Source: an uncultured bacterium (GTDB lineage: Bacteria; Planctomycetota; Phycisphaerae; Phycisphaerales; SM1A02). From it: a stretch of DNA of 5,627 bases. The notes under the pieces are model-generated. The model made no database searches and was not told the origin of the DNA. It saw only the letters and a program-made list of their open reading frames with translations. Location of the stretch: the NCBI GenBank assembly GCA_903914045.1, contig CAIWNO010000343.1, positions 1 to 5,627 of the forward strand. Reading direction: 5' to 3'. Positions within the stretch are counted from its first letter, which is position 1, and the number at the start of each line of letters is the position of its first letter. A program made the translations under genes and the position numbers. This document shows positions 1 to 5,627 of this stretch, piece by piece.

Positions 1-1136
1 ATTTCAATAGCGGTGCTGCTAATGCCAACGGTGACGCCGCTCACTTCGCCAACAACCTTGATGGCGGTGCGCAAAATAAGCGTGCCCATGATGAGAATTC
101 CAACAACTCCAACCAGAAGGTCAAGCCATAGATCGCTCCAAATTTGATGGATCAAGCGCGCGCGCGGAATTTCAACAACAACTTTCCAGTCATTCAAGGC
201 AACACGGGTCATGGCGTGAATAGTTTCTGCGTTGTTCTGTGGGTTGACGGCGGTTCCAAGAACTTTTTTTCCGCTTTGCGCAAGCAATGTGCGCAACGAT
301 GTTGCCCATGGAGTCTTGTCCAGTGGCTTACCTGAAATGGATTCAAATGTCGTACGCGTTTGCTCAGTGGCGGTGGTATCGCCCGCGTACGCCGTGACAA
401 AAGTATCTTGATCAGTCAATAAATAGACATTCAGGCCGCTTTGAATAGCCAATTCTTTAATAGCTTCGTTCGCAAACACAAGCGGTCTGATTACCCCAAC
501 AACGCCCGCGAATTTTCCATCAATCGAAATTGGCAACGCGAACTCCGTCACCAATTCGCCTTCATGCATGTGGGGTTCAGTGACAACAATCTTGCTTGCG
601 TTTCCATTGGAAAAATATTGCTTGGCGGTTTTGTAAAATTCGTACTCGCCAATATTGTTGATGGGGCGCAATACCAGCGAATGCAAGGGAGTTGAATCAC
701 GCATGAAGCTTGGAACAAATCGACCGTTGGTATCGGTGGCTTGATCGATTGCGATTTCACTTGGGGCGGTTGGACCGGTTGATGATTTTGCCGCCGTGCT
801 CATTGCCTCGTAGACAATAAAAACTCCAAACATGGGATTGGCTTCGGATACAGCTCGAGCATATTTCAGCGTGTCGGCTTTCTTGGAATACAAACCATTT
901 TCAATCGCAAGCGCCATGGCCGTCACGGTACCAATGGCTTTTTGGTCAAATGTTTCACCTCTCGAACAGATGTATTCGGCCTCGGCAGTAGCCAGTTCGC
1001 GAGCATCCTGTTGTTTGGAAGTCACACCGAGGTACGTGGTGGTAGCGACAACGGCAACAACAACCAAGACGCTTGGCAACACGCCAAATTTAACAAATCG
1101 ACCAAGCAGCCCGCGACGAAATTTCTGAAGGATCAT
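1..1136 (-). CDS. Chemoreceptor (methyl-accepting chemotaxis protein) MCP2, N-terminal 378 residues, 3' end beyond window
   Basis: The reverse strand is open from an ATG at 1136-1134 to the window edge, giving 378 codons with no stop. The protein starts MILQKFRRGLLGRFVKFG, followed by a membrane segment at about residues 18-38. A periplasmic sensor spans about 40-330 and a second membrane segment about 336-356. The sensor has the layout of a dCache-type domain: a first lobe ending in a beta-hairpin (EPHMH at 187-191, then LPISIDGKFAGVVGV at 201-215), and a shorter membrane-proximal lobe ending WKVVVEIP (317-324). After the second membrane segment comes VVGEVSGVTVGIS (361-373), as in MCP1, with no recognisable HAMP domain. 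It aligns with MCP1 without a gap over residues 1-110, so the two are paralogs. The cytoplasmic signalling domain should lie beyond base 1 and is assumed, not seen. The product is expected to be an inner-membrane receptor controlling a CheA-type kinase. No Shine-Dalgarno sequence precedes the ATG; the start is chosen because it aligns exactly with MCP1's start. Confidence 0.9.
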   Translation of the reverse strand, partial: MILQKFRRGLLGRFVKFGVLPSVLVVVAVVATTTYLGVTSKQQDARELATAEAEYICSRGETFDQKAIGTVTAMALAIENGLYSKKADTLKYARAVSEANPMFGVFIVYEAMSTAAKSSTGPTAPSEIAIDQATDTNGRFVPSFMRDSTPLHSLVLRPINNIGEYEFYKTAKQYFSNGNASKIVVTEPHMHEGELVTEFALPISIDGKFAGVVGVIRPLVFANEAIKELAIQSGLNVYLLTDQDTFVTAYAGDTTATEQTRTTFESISGKPLDKTPWATSLRTLLAQSGKKVLGTAVNPQNNAETIHAMTRVALNDWKVVVEIPRARLIHQIWSDLWLDLLVGVVGILIMGTLILRTAIKVVGEVSGVTVGISSTAIE

Positions 1137-1155
1137 GCGGCAACAGTAGCAGGTG
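1137..1155 (-). repeat. Leader repeat copy 2, directly upstream of the MCP2 start
   Basis: On the minus strand this reads CACCTGCTACTGTTGCCGC immediately before the ATG. It matches the 19 bases before the MCP1 ATG at 16 positions. It contains no purine-rich Shine-Dalgarno sequence. It may be a remnant of the duplication that gave the two receptors, or a conserved translation-initiation context. Confidence 0.6.
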
Positions 1156-1196
1156 CGCCACGCGACGGGTACGTGCCCACGAGAAACATTGCAATA
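1137..1196 (-). other. 60-base spacer between the two receptor genes
   Basis: The spacer lies between the MCP1 stop (TGA, 1199-1197) and the MCP2 ATG. The two genes are in the same reading frame, and the 20 codons between TGA and ATG contain no further stop. I see no terminator (no GC-rich hairpin followed by T-rich sequence) and no clear promoter. Co-transcription of MCP1 and MCP2 is therefore the simplest reading. The last 19 bases before the MCP2 ATG repeat the leader of MCP1, as described in a separate entry. Confidence 0.6.
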
Positions 1197-3173
1197 TCAC
1201 ACAGAGATTTCACCACTAATGACTTTGCGCAGGGAAAAAATAGCCTCACGCAAGGATTCCGAAGCGGATGAAAATTCGCTTGTGGCTTCTTGCGCGCGTG
1301 ATGCGTTCTGGGTGAGACCATCCATGGCTTGGCGAATTTGATCCGCGCCTTGCGCTTGTTGCTGCATGCCTTCAGTCACCTCGCAGAAACTGCTTTCCAC
1401 GCCGGAGACTTGGTCAATGACTTTGGTCAAGCGCAATCCAACATCGCCAACGGTGGTCACGCCACGACGCACTTGCTCGCTAAAACGATCCATTTCCATA
1501 ACGCCACCAGATACCGCGGCCTGCATTTGCTGAACCATTTTTTCAATGTCAAGGGTGGCCGAGGCGGTCTGATCGGCAAGGCGGCGAATTTCGCGCGCAA
1601 CCACTAAAAATCCGCGTCCGCTTTCACCAGCTTTTTCCGCCTCAATGGCGGCATTCACGCTGAGTAAATTTGTTTGATCTGAAACTTTGGTGATGGTGTC
1701 AATAATGGTGTTGATACTGCTGGCCTTCTCAAAAATCATGGATAGGCGTTCAGCCACATTGGTCGTTGCGCTAGAAAGATTTTCCATGGTGCTTCCAATG
1801 GCTTGCACGCCAACACGACCTTCGGATGCATTCTGCGCCGACTCGCTGGAGGCCTGCGCAATCTTCTTCATGTTGCGCAGCAATTCTTCGCCAGTCACCG
1901 TGATTTGCCTGACCGCGGCGGCAATCTCAACACTGCTGGAACCAAAATTTTGCGTCATGGATTCTTGTTGACGACTTGAGCCCGCCATCATGTTGGCCGT
2001 GTTGCTAATTCCAACAGTGACTTCGCTGACTTCGCCAACAACTTTGGTCGCGGTTCGCAGAATAAGCACAGCCATAATGACAATTCCAACAATGCTCAAC
2101 ACCAAAGAAACCCATAAATCCGACCACATTTCCCTAAACATCAGGGCCCCTGGAATTTCAATGATCACTTTCCAGCCGCCTGTTCGGACTGTTCCCATGA
2201 CATGAATGCCATTGGCTTTTGAAAGGGGATTCACGGCGCTTGAAACAACTTCGGCGGTCTTTTGAAAAACAATATCTCGTAAAGGGTTTGACCACTCAGT
2301 CGTATCCAACGGTTTTCCAATCAATGCGGAGTAGGTTGCGCGCGCCTGGTCATTCGCAGTGACATCGCCACACATGGCCGCAATGAACACATCCTGATTG
2401 GTCAGAAGCATGACATTGATTTTATTTCCTACACACATTTGATTCATTAAATCCAAGGATCCTAAAAGCGTTCGTTGTAATCCAGCAATTCCCATGAATT
2501 GGCCCTTGATCACGATTGGCATGACAAACTCATACACCATTTCGCCTTTGTGCATGTGCGGATCTGTCACAACAACTTTACGTGACTTGTTGTTGATGAA
2601 TTCTTGCTTGCAGCGGATGTAGTAATTGCTGTCTTCAATATTGGAAATGGAAGTCAAACCAAGCGTGCGCGTGGTCGTGGAGGTAGTGGCAACGTCGCGT
2701 TCGTAAAGAGGAGCGAAAAGTCCATTGGCATTTGTTGCTTGGTCAATATTTGTATCCGTGATCGCGGCGGAAACTGTCGCTAGTGGACTCGACGTGGTCG
2801 AGGCGGAAACAGTCGTTGGTGGAATCGACTGACTGCTGGTTGATTCCAAAGCGACAAAAACTCCGAAATCAGGATTGGCTTCAGCGATTGGCTTCAAAAA
2901 TTGAAGAATCTCCGCGCGCTTCGTAATTAAACTTGTTTCAAGAGCCAGCCGAATGACAGTAATAGTTCCAAGAGCTTTTTGATTTCGATTCTCAATTTCA
3001 GAAGTCAGACGAAGGGTCATTTTTCGGGCAAGTTCAGATGCTTCAAGTTCAAATTTCAGAAGGCTGAAATATGTGTTCACGCATAGAACGCCAGCAATGA
3101 CAATGACGCCAGGCACAATTCCAAATTTCACAAATCGTCCAAGCAGGCCAGTTCTAAATTTTTTCAAGTCCAT
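1197..3173 (-). CDS. Methyl-accepting chemotaxis protein MCP1: dCache-like sensor, no HAMP, WspA-like signalling tip
   Basis: This is a complete 658-residue inner-membrane chemoreceptor. Membrane segment 1 is about residues 18-38, the periplasmic sensor 39-350, membrane segment 2 about 353-373, and the cytoplasmic coiled-coil signalling domain about 395-650. The kinase-contacting hairpin tip is clear: QTNLLSVNAAIEAEKAGE (500-517) followed by SGRGFLVVAREIRRLADQTA (518-537). The continuation MQAAVSGGVMEMDRFSEQVRR (split around 550-570) resembles WspA-type receptors as I remember them. No HAMP domain is recognisable between membrane segment 2 and the signalling domain, and the C-terminus (GEISV) lacks the WxxF CheR/CheB tether. 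The sensor looks dCache-like (PHMH at 205-208, VMPIVIKGQFMGIAGL at 217-232, WKVIIEIP at 334-341). A Ser/Thr-rich linker fills 111-139. The ATG at 3173 is supported by an in-frame TAA four codons upstream and by alignment with MCP2. Ligand and output are unknown. Confidence 0.95.
   Translation of the reverse strand: MDLKKFRTGLLGRFVKFGIVPGVIVIAGVLCVNTYFSLLKFELEASELARKMTLRLTSEIENRNQKALGTITVIRLALETSLITKRAEILQFLKPIAEANPDFGVFVALESTSSQSIPPTTVSASTTSSPLATVSAAITDTNIDQATNANGLFAPLYERDVATTSTTTRTLGLTSISNIEDSNYYIRCKQEFINNKSRKVVVTDPHMHKGEMVYEFVMPIVIKGQFMGIAGLQRTLLGSLDLMNQMCVGNKINVMLLTNQDVFIAAMCGDVTANDQARATYSALIGKPLDTTEWSNPLRDIVFQKTAEVVSSAVNPLSKANGIHVMGTVRTGGWKVIIEIPGALMFREMWSDLWVSLVLSIVGIVIMAVLILRTATKVVGEVSEVTVGISNTANMMAGSSRQQESMTQNFGSSSVEIAAAVRQITVTGEELLRNMKKIAQASSESAQNASEGRVGVQAIGSTMENLSSATTNVAERLSMIFEKASSINTIIDTITKVSDQTNLLSVNAAIEAEKAGESGRGFLVVAREIRRLADQTASATLDIEKMVQQMQAAVSGGVMEMDRFSEQVRRGVTTVGDVGLRLTKVIDQVSGVESSFCEVTEGMQQQAQGADQIRQAMDGLTQNASRAQEATSEFSSASESLREAIFSLRKVISGEISV
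2766..2815 (-). repeat. Short direct repeat, 36-base period, inside MCP1
   Basis: On the plus strand the core GGCGGAAAC followed by one variable base and GTCG occurs at 2766-2779 and again at 2802-2815, exactly 36 bases (12 codons) apart. In the protein this gives TVSAS at 121-125 and TVSAA at 133-137, inside a Ser/Thr-rich linker of the sensor domain. The matching stretch in MCP2 (AMSTAAKSSTGPTAPSEI) is shorter, so a small tandem duplication probably lengthened the loop in MCP1. Confidence 0.5.
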
Positions 3174-3192
3174 GGGGCAACATTATCAGGTG
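3174..3192 (-). repeat. Leader repeat copy 1, directly upstream of the MCP1 start
   Basis: The minus strand reads CACCTGATAATGTTGCCCC and then the ATG. It differs from the MCP2 leader at three of 19 positions. An in-frame TAA lies within it, so it is untranslated in the MCP1 frame. It has no Shine-Dalgarno sequence. Its conservation is at least as high as that of the adjoining coding bases. Confidence 0.6.
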
Positions 3193-3206
3193 TGACTTGA
3201 TCACAC
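3190..3206. promoter_or_regulatory. Perfect inverted repeat GTGTGA-N5-TCACAC upstream of MCP1
   Basis: On the plus strand GTGTGA (3190-3195) and TCACAC (3201-3206) are perfect reverse complements around the 5-base spacer CTTGA. The element ends 16 bases before the MCP1 ATG. It could be a protein-binding operator, or an RNA hairpin of six pairs with a five-base loop close to the ribosome-binding zone. It resembles a CRP-family palindrome (TGTGA...TCACA), but the spacer is 5 bases where the classical CRP site has 6. It is not a terminator, as no T-run follows on the minus strand. Function is unproven. Confidence 0.35.
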
Positions 3207-3285
3207 GCCGGGATGAATCACAGGGATCAGAATTGGGCAAGGACTTTGGGTTGAATGCAAATGATGCAACGCGAATACAGCACCC

Positions 3286-3301
3286 AGCAACAATCCTGCC
3301 A
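3286..3301 (-). promoter_or_regulatory. Candidate sigma-54 (-24/-12) promoter for the receptor genes
   Basis: The minus strand reads TGGCAGGATTGTTGCT. Against the sigma-54 consensus TGGCACGRNNNTTGCW the only mismatch is G for C at the sixth position. The diagnostic GG and GC doublets are separated by exactly 10 bases. It lies in the intergenic region on the strand of the receptor genes. Transcription would start around 3275, leaving an untranslated leader of about 100 bases before the MCP1 ATG. Receptor and motility genes are sigma-54 dependent in many bacteria. An enhancer-binding protein site would be expected further upstream, and I could not identify one. Confidence 0.4.
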
Positions 3302-3530
3302 TTAATGCCTTTCAGACCCCTTTGCGCCCATAATTGGTATTCTGTTAAATCACATTCTTCCAGCAACGCCCATTCAAATGCGGCGCAATCATGCTGATTT
3401 TGTTATGGCCGCTTCTGACAGACAACCACGCGCCGAGACTTGCTTGGATTGGCTGAGCCCTCTGCGCATAAAGACTGCTGCAACCGCAGTACAGCCACTG
3501 CCCAAGATTGAACAAGAAAATTCGAAAGCC

Positions 3531-4805
3531 TTAGACCCGGCCAAGTTGCCGCTCAATGGTCACGCGCTCGCCCTGTTCAAGGCCAAAGGCGGAGTGCACC
3601 AAGCGAATGGCGCTCTTGCCATGCTCCTGCGGAATCAGGCAGGAGATTTTTATCTCGCTGGTCATGATGCATCGAATGGCAATGTCCGCCTTGCCCAGGG
3701 TTTCAAACAAACGACCAGCGACCCCTGAATGATGGCGCATGCCCGAGCCGACCACGCTGAGTTTGGCCAGGCCGATTTCAATCTCCATGCTGCCAGAGCC
3801 CAATGATTTCAGAACACGCGTCACGGCGATTTTTACCTCCGGCAATTCCGTGTGCGCCACAGTGAAACTAAGATCGATAAATTTGTGCGTGAGTTGGTCG
3901 GAATCGTTTTGAATAATGTCGTCCACCAGAATTCCCATTTGCGAAATGGCGCCAAACAAAATGCCTTGCGTGTCCGCGCTTGAAGGCAAACCCTTCAGAA
4001 CAACTCGTCCCAAGTCGCTCTTAAGCGCGCAACCAATGACCGCGATTGATTCCATGAACGGAGTCTCCTTTTGAATCATGGTTCCAAGTTCATAGCGCTG
4101 GCTATGTCGAACATGAATGGGCACACCATAGCGTTGACCGAACACAACCGCTCGTTCATGCATGACGCCCGCGCCCACAACGGCAAGCTCCAACATTTCT
4201 TCATAGGTAATTTGCGTCAGGCGCGGCGCCTCTGGAACCAAGCGCGGATCGGCGGTATGGACGCCATCCACATCGGTGTAAATTTCGCAGCAGCCGCCGT
4301 CGCCAACAACATCAAGCGCCGCCGCGATGGCGACCGCCGTGGTGTCACTGCCGCCGCGGCCAAGCGTTGTGAGATCGCCTTCAGGTGAAACTGCTTGAAA
4401 GCCAGCGATAACCGGAATGAACCCCCCGTCGATTTTTCTGTCCATGTTGGCGCGATCAATGGCGTCAATGCGCGCGTGGCCAAACTCGCCGTCGCTGCGA
4501 ATGCCGCATTGATACGCGTTCATGCTGCACGCGCGCAGACCCAAATCTTCAAGCGCGATCGCGGCCAGCGCGCTGCTTGCAAGTTCGCCCGTGGCCATCA
4601 ACGCGTCAAGCTCGCGCTTGGCTGGCTTGGCGGAAATTTTCTTGGCAAGTTCAATTAAGTCATCGGTTGAATCGCCCATGGCGCTGACCACCATGACCAC
4701 GCGATCACCATCTGCCTTGGCGGCGGCAACGCGACTTGCGGCGTGACGAATGCGCTGCGGATCAGCGACCGAAGTTCCACCGAACTTCATCACGCGCGTC
4801 GACAT
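3531..4805 (-). CDS. lysC: Aspartate kinase (aspartokinase), single-function, lysine/threonine-regulated type
   Basis: The product phosphorylates L-aspartate with ATP to give 4-phospho-L-aspartate, the first step towards lysine/diaminopimelate, threonine and methionine, in the cytoplasm. The 424-residue length is normal for the monofunctional class. The N-terminal amino-acid kinase domain (about 1-240) shows KFGGTSV (7-13), the ATGE segment (71-74), TLGRGGSDTTA (147-157), YTDVDGV (176-182) with ADPR (185-188), and the YEEMLELAVVGAGVMHERAV helix (201-220). Two ACT regulatory domains follow: about 264-335, and 346-415 with MTSEIKIS (381-388), close to the family's STSEIKIS effector-site motif. 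That suggests feedback control by lysine and/or threonine, although the specific effector cannot be read from sequence. No homoserine dehydrogenase domain is attached. The ATG at 4805 lies 3 bases after the typA stop, behind a GGGGGA sequence; an internal ATG at codon 6 would leave almost no residues before KFGG. Confidence 0.97.
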   Translation of the reverse strand: MSTRVMKFGGTSVADPQRIRHAASRVAAAKADGDRVVMVVSAMGDSTDDLIELAKKISAKPAKRELDALMATGELASSALAAIALEDLGLRACSMNAYQCGIRSDGEFGHARIDAIDRANMDRKIDGGFIPVIAGFQAVSPEGDLTTLGRGGSDTTAVAIAAALDVVGDGGCCEIYTDVDGVHTADPRLVPEAPRLTQITYEEMLELAVVGAGVMHERAVVFGQRYGVPIHVRHSQRYELGTMIQKETPFMESIAVIGCALKSDLGRVVLKGLPSSADTQGILFGAISQMGILVDDIIQNDSDQLTHKFIDLSFTVAHTELPEVKIAVTRVLKSLGSGSMEIEIGLAKLSVVGSGMRHHSGVAGRLFETLGKADIAIRCIMTSEIKISCLIPQEHGKSAIRLVHSAFGLEQGERVTIERQLGRV

Positions 4806-4808
4806 GAA

Positions 4809-5627
4809 TTATCCCCCGCGTGAGGAGGTCTCGGCGCGGCTTCGCTCGGAACGCTCCACTCGCTTGCGCTCCGTCTCATTAAGCAATCGCTTGCGCATGC
4901 GGATGGCGGTTGGAGTGATTTCAACAAGTTCATCCTCTTCAATATATTCCAAAGCTTGCTCCAAGCTCATGATGCGCGGCTGCTTTAAAACAACCGTGGC
5001 GTCCTTGCTGATGGCGCGAACGTTGGAAAATGGCTTCATTCTTGTGGCATTCACCACCAGATTATTTTCGCGCGTGTTCTCACCAACCAACATTCCTTGG
5101 TAGCAAATATCGCCGGGCTTTACAAACATCACAGCGCGGTCGGACAGCGGTTCAATGGCGTAACTGGTTGCGGGACCAGCTTCATTGGCGATCAACACCC
5201 CCTGCACGCGTGGTTTGATGGCGCCAGGATTTACGCCGCGCCACGATGCGAATGCGTGATGCATAACAGCCTCACCGCCGGTTGCGTTGAGCAAACGTGA
5301 GCGCAGGCCAATTAGACCGCGCGCAGGAATGTCAGCTTCAATGTGCATGCGACCGTTGCGCGGATCAACTTTGGTGATTTCACCAGCGCGGCTTCCAAGC
5401 AACTCAAGCGCGGCGCCCATTCCGGAGTCCGCAACATCAAGCGTGAGGCGTTCCCATGGCTCGCACATTTCGCCGTTGACTTCTTTCTCAATAACTTGCG
5501 GCTTGCCCACGGTTAATTCAAAACCTTCTCGGCGCATGGTTTCTAGCAACACGCCCAAATGCAGCAATCCGCGGCCTGAAACGTGGAATTCTTCAGAAGT
5601 TTCGCCGGGCGTCACGCGCAACGCCAC
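4809..5627 (-). CDS. typA: Ribosome-associated GTPase TypA/BipA, C-terminal 272 residues (5' end beyond window)
   Basis: TypA/BipA is a translational GTPase related to EF-G and LepA that binds the 70S ribosome and assists 50S assembly and growth under stress or cold. Only the C-terminal part is present. The fragment opens with the end of the EF-G domain III-like region (SGRGLLHLGVLLETMRREGF, 17-36). It continues through an EF-G domain V-like fold, with the hallmark PARGLIGLRS at 101-110. It ends with the BipA-specific C-terminal domain (about 135-250), which carries SLEQALEYIEEDELVEITPT (221-240) and RMRKR (243-247). This order matches E. coli BipA as I recall it. The GTP-binding domain, domain II and the true start lie past base 5627. 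The GTG at 5627-5625 aligns with an internal valine and is not a start. A short charged tail (about 252-272) extends past the conserved core. The gene probably forms one transcript with lysC. Confidence 0.95.
   Translation of the reverse strand: MALRVTPGETSEEFHVSGRGLLHLGVLLETMRREGFELTVGKPQVIEKEVNGEMCEPWERLTLDVADSGMGAALELLGSRAGEITKVDPRNGRMHIEADIPARGLIGLRSRLLNATGGEAVMHHAFASWRGVNPGAIKPRVQGVLIANEAGPATSYAIEPLSDRAVMFVKPGDICYQGMLVGENTRENNLVVNATRMKPFSNVRAISKDATVVLKQPRIMSLEQALEYIEEDELVEITPTAIRMRKRLLNETERKRVERSERSRAETSSRGG
4812..4817 (-). promoter_or_regulatory. Possible ribosome-binding site of lysC within the end of typA
   Basis: GGGGGA ends 6 bases before the lysC ATG and lies within the last codons of typA. 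It is an imperfect match to AGGAGG but sits at a workable distance. With only TTC between the typA TAA and the lysC ATG, reinitiation by ribosomes finishing typA is likely to contribute to lysC translation. Confidence 0.35.

Larger units (their letters stand above)
3174..3530. other. 357-base intergenic region between lysC and MCP1
   Basis: I see no credible gene here. Short open frames on either strand are low-complexity readings with no family resemblance, no ribosome-binding site, or overlap with the flanking genes. The half near MCP1 holds the sigma-54 candidate, the inverted repeat and the leader repeat, each listed separately. The half near lysC contains a weak hairpin (GCAGT/ACTGC at 3486-3501) without a T-run, so no intrinsic terminator for lysC is evident. 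I found no convincing sigma-70 -35/-10 pair on the minus strand. Confidence 0.6.

Noticed and set aside
942..1271. 109-codon plus-strand open frame spanning the receptor junction
   Set aside because: It is antisense to the conserved N-terminus of MCP2 and the C-terminus of MCP1, and its sequence resembles no known protein.
3190..3206. Classical CRP site
   Set aside because: The half-sites TGTGA/TCACA are right, but the spacer is 5 bases instead of 6. It is kept only as an unspecified inverted repeat.
3154..3366. 70-codon minus-strand open frame overlapping the start of MCP1
   Set aside because: It overlaps the MCP1 start in another frame, has no ribosome-binding site or family resemblance, and covers the region holding the regulatory candidates.
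3486..3501. Hairpin GCAGT/ACTGC after lysC as a terminator
   Set aside because: The stem is only five pairs with a six-base loop, and no T-run follows on the minus strand.
3378..3728. 116-codon plus-strand open frame
   Set aside because: More than half of it lies antisense over the conserved ACT domain of lysC, so it is best explained as a shadow. The remainder shows no recognisable protein character.
5625..5627. GTG as the start codon of a short TypA-like protein
   Set aside because: It aligns with an internal valine of TypA and has no upstream sequence in the window. The gene is cut by the window edge and not shown to be truncated.

Overview
The window holds four protein-coding genes, all on the minus strand, and is ordinary bacterial chromosome rather than mobile DNA. 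Reading in the direction of transcription (high to low coordinates) they are: the C-terminal 272 codons of typA/bipA (a ribosome-associated GTPase, 5' end off the window); a complete aspartate kinase (lysC) starting 3 bases after the typA stop; a 357-base intergenic region; a complete membrane chemoreceptor (methyl-accepting chemotaxis protein, here MCP1); and, 60 bases further on, a second chemoreceptor (MCP2) whose first 378 codons are present and which runs off the window at base 1. I found MCP2 by translating the reverse complement by hand. It is open throughout and matches MCP1 almost without gaps over its first 110 residues.

The typA-lysC pair looks like a translationally coupled housekeeping unit whose promoter lies outside the window. 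The two receptors look like a tandem duplication. They share the N-terminal membrane anchor, the dCache-like periplasmic sensor, the second membrane segment, the absence of a recognisable HAMP domain, and even 19 bases of untranslated leader (16 of 19 identical). The intergenic region before MCP1 contains a near-consensus sigma-54 (-24/-12) promoter candidate on the correct strand and a perfect 6-bp inverted repeat close to the start codon. MCP1's cytoplasmic tip has wording that I recall from WspA-like receptors, which signal to c-di-GMP or other non-flagellar outputs. That assignment is inference, because no kinase or output genes are in view.

The organism is a Gram-negative-type bacterium of roughly 50% GC by eye. 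The style of TypA and LysC, and receptor starts without Shine-Dalgarno sequences, would fit Planctomycetota or a neighbouring phylum, but this is a weak guess. There are no RNA genes, CRISPR arrays, insertion sequences or phage genes that I can see. I did not find a convincing previously undescribed system. The points most worth a second look are the receptor pair, its shared leader, the sigma-54 candidate and the conserved Pro-His-Met-His motif in the sensors.
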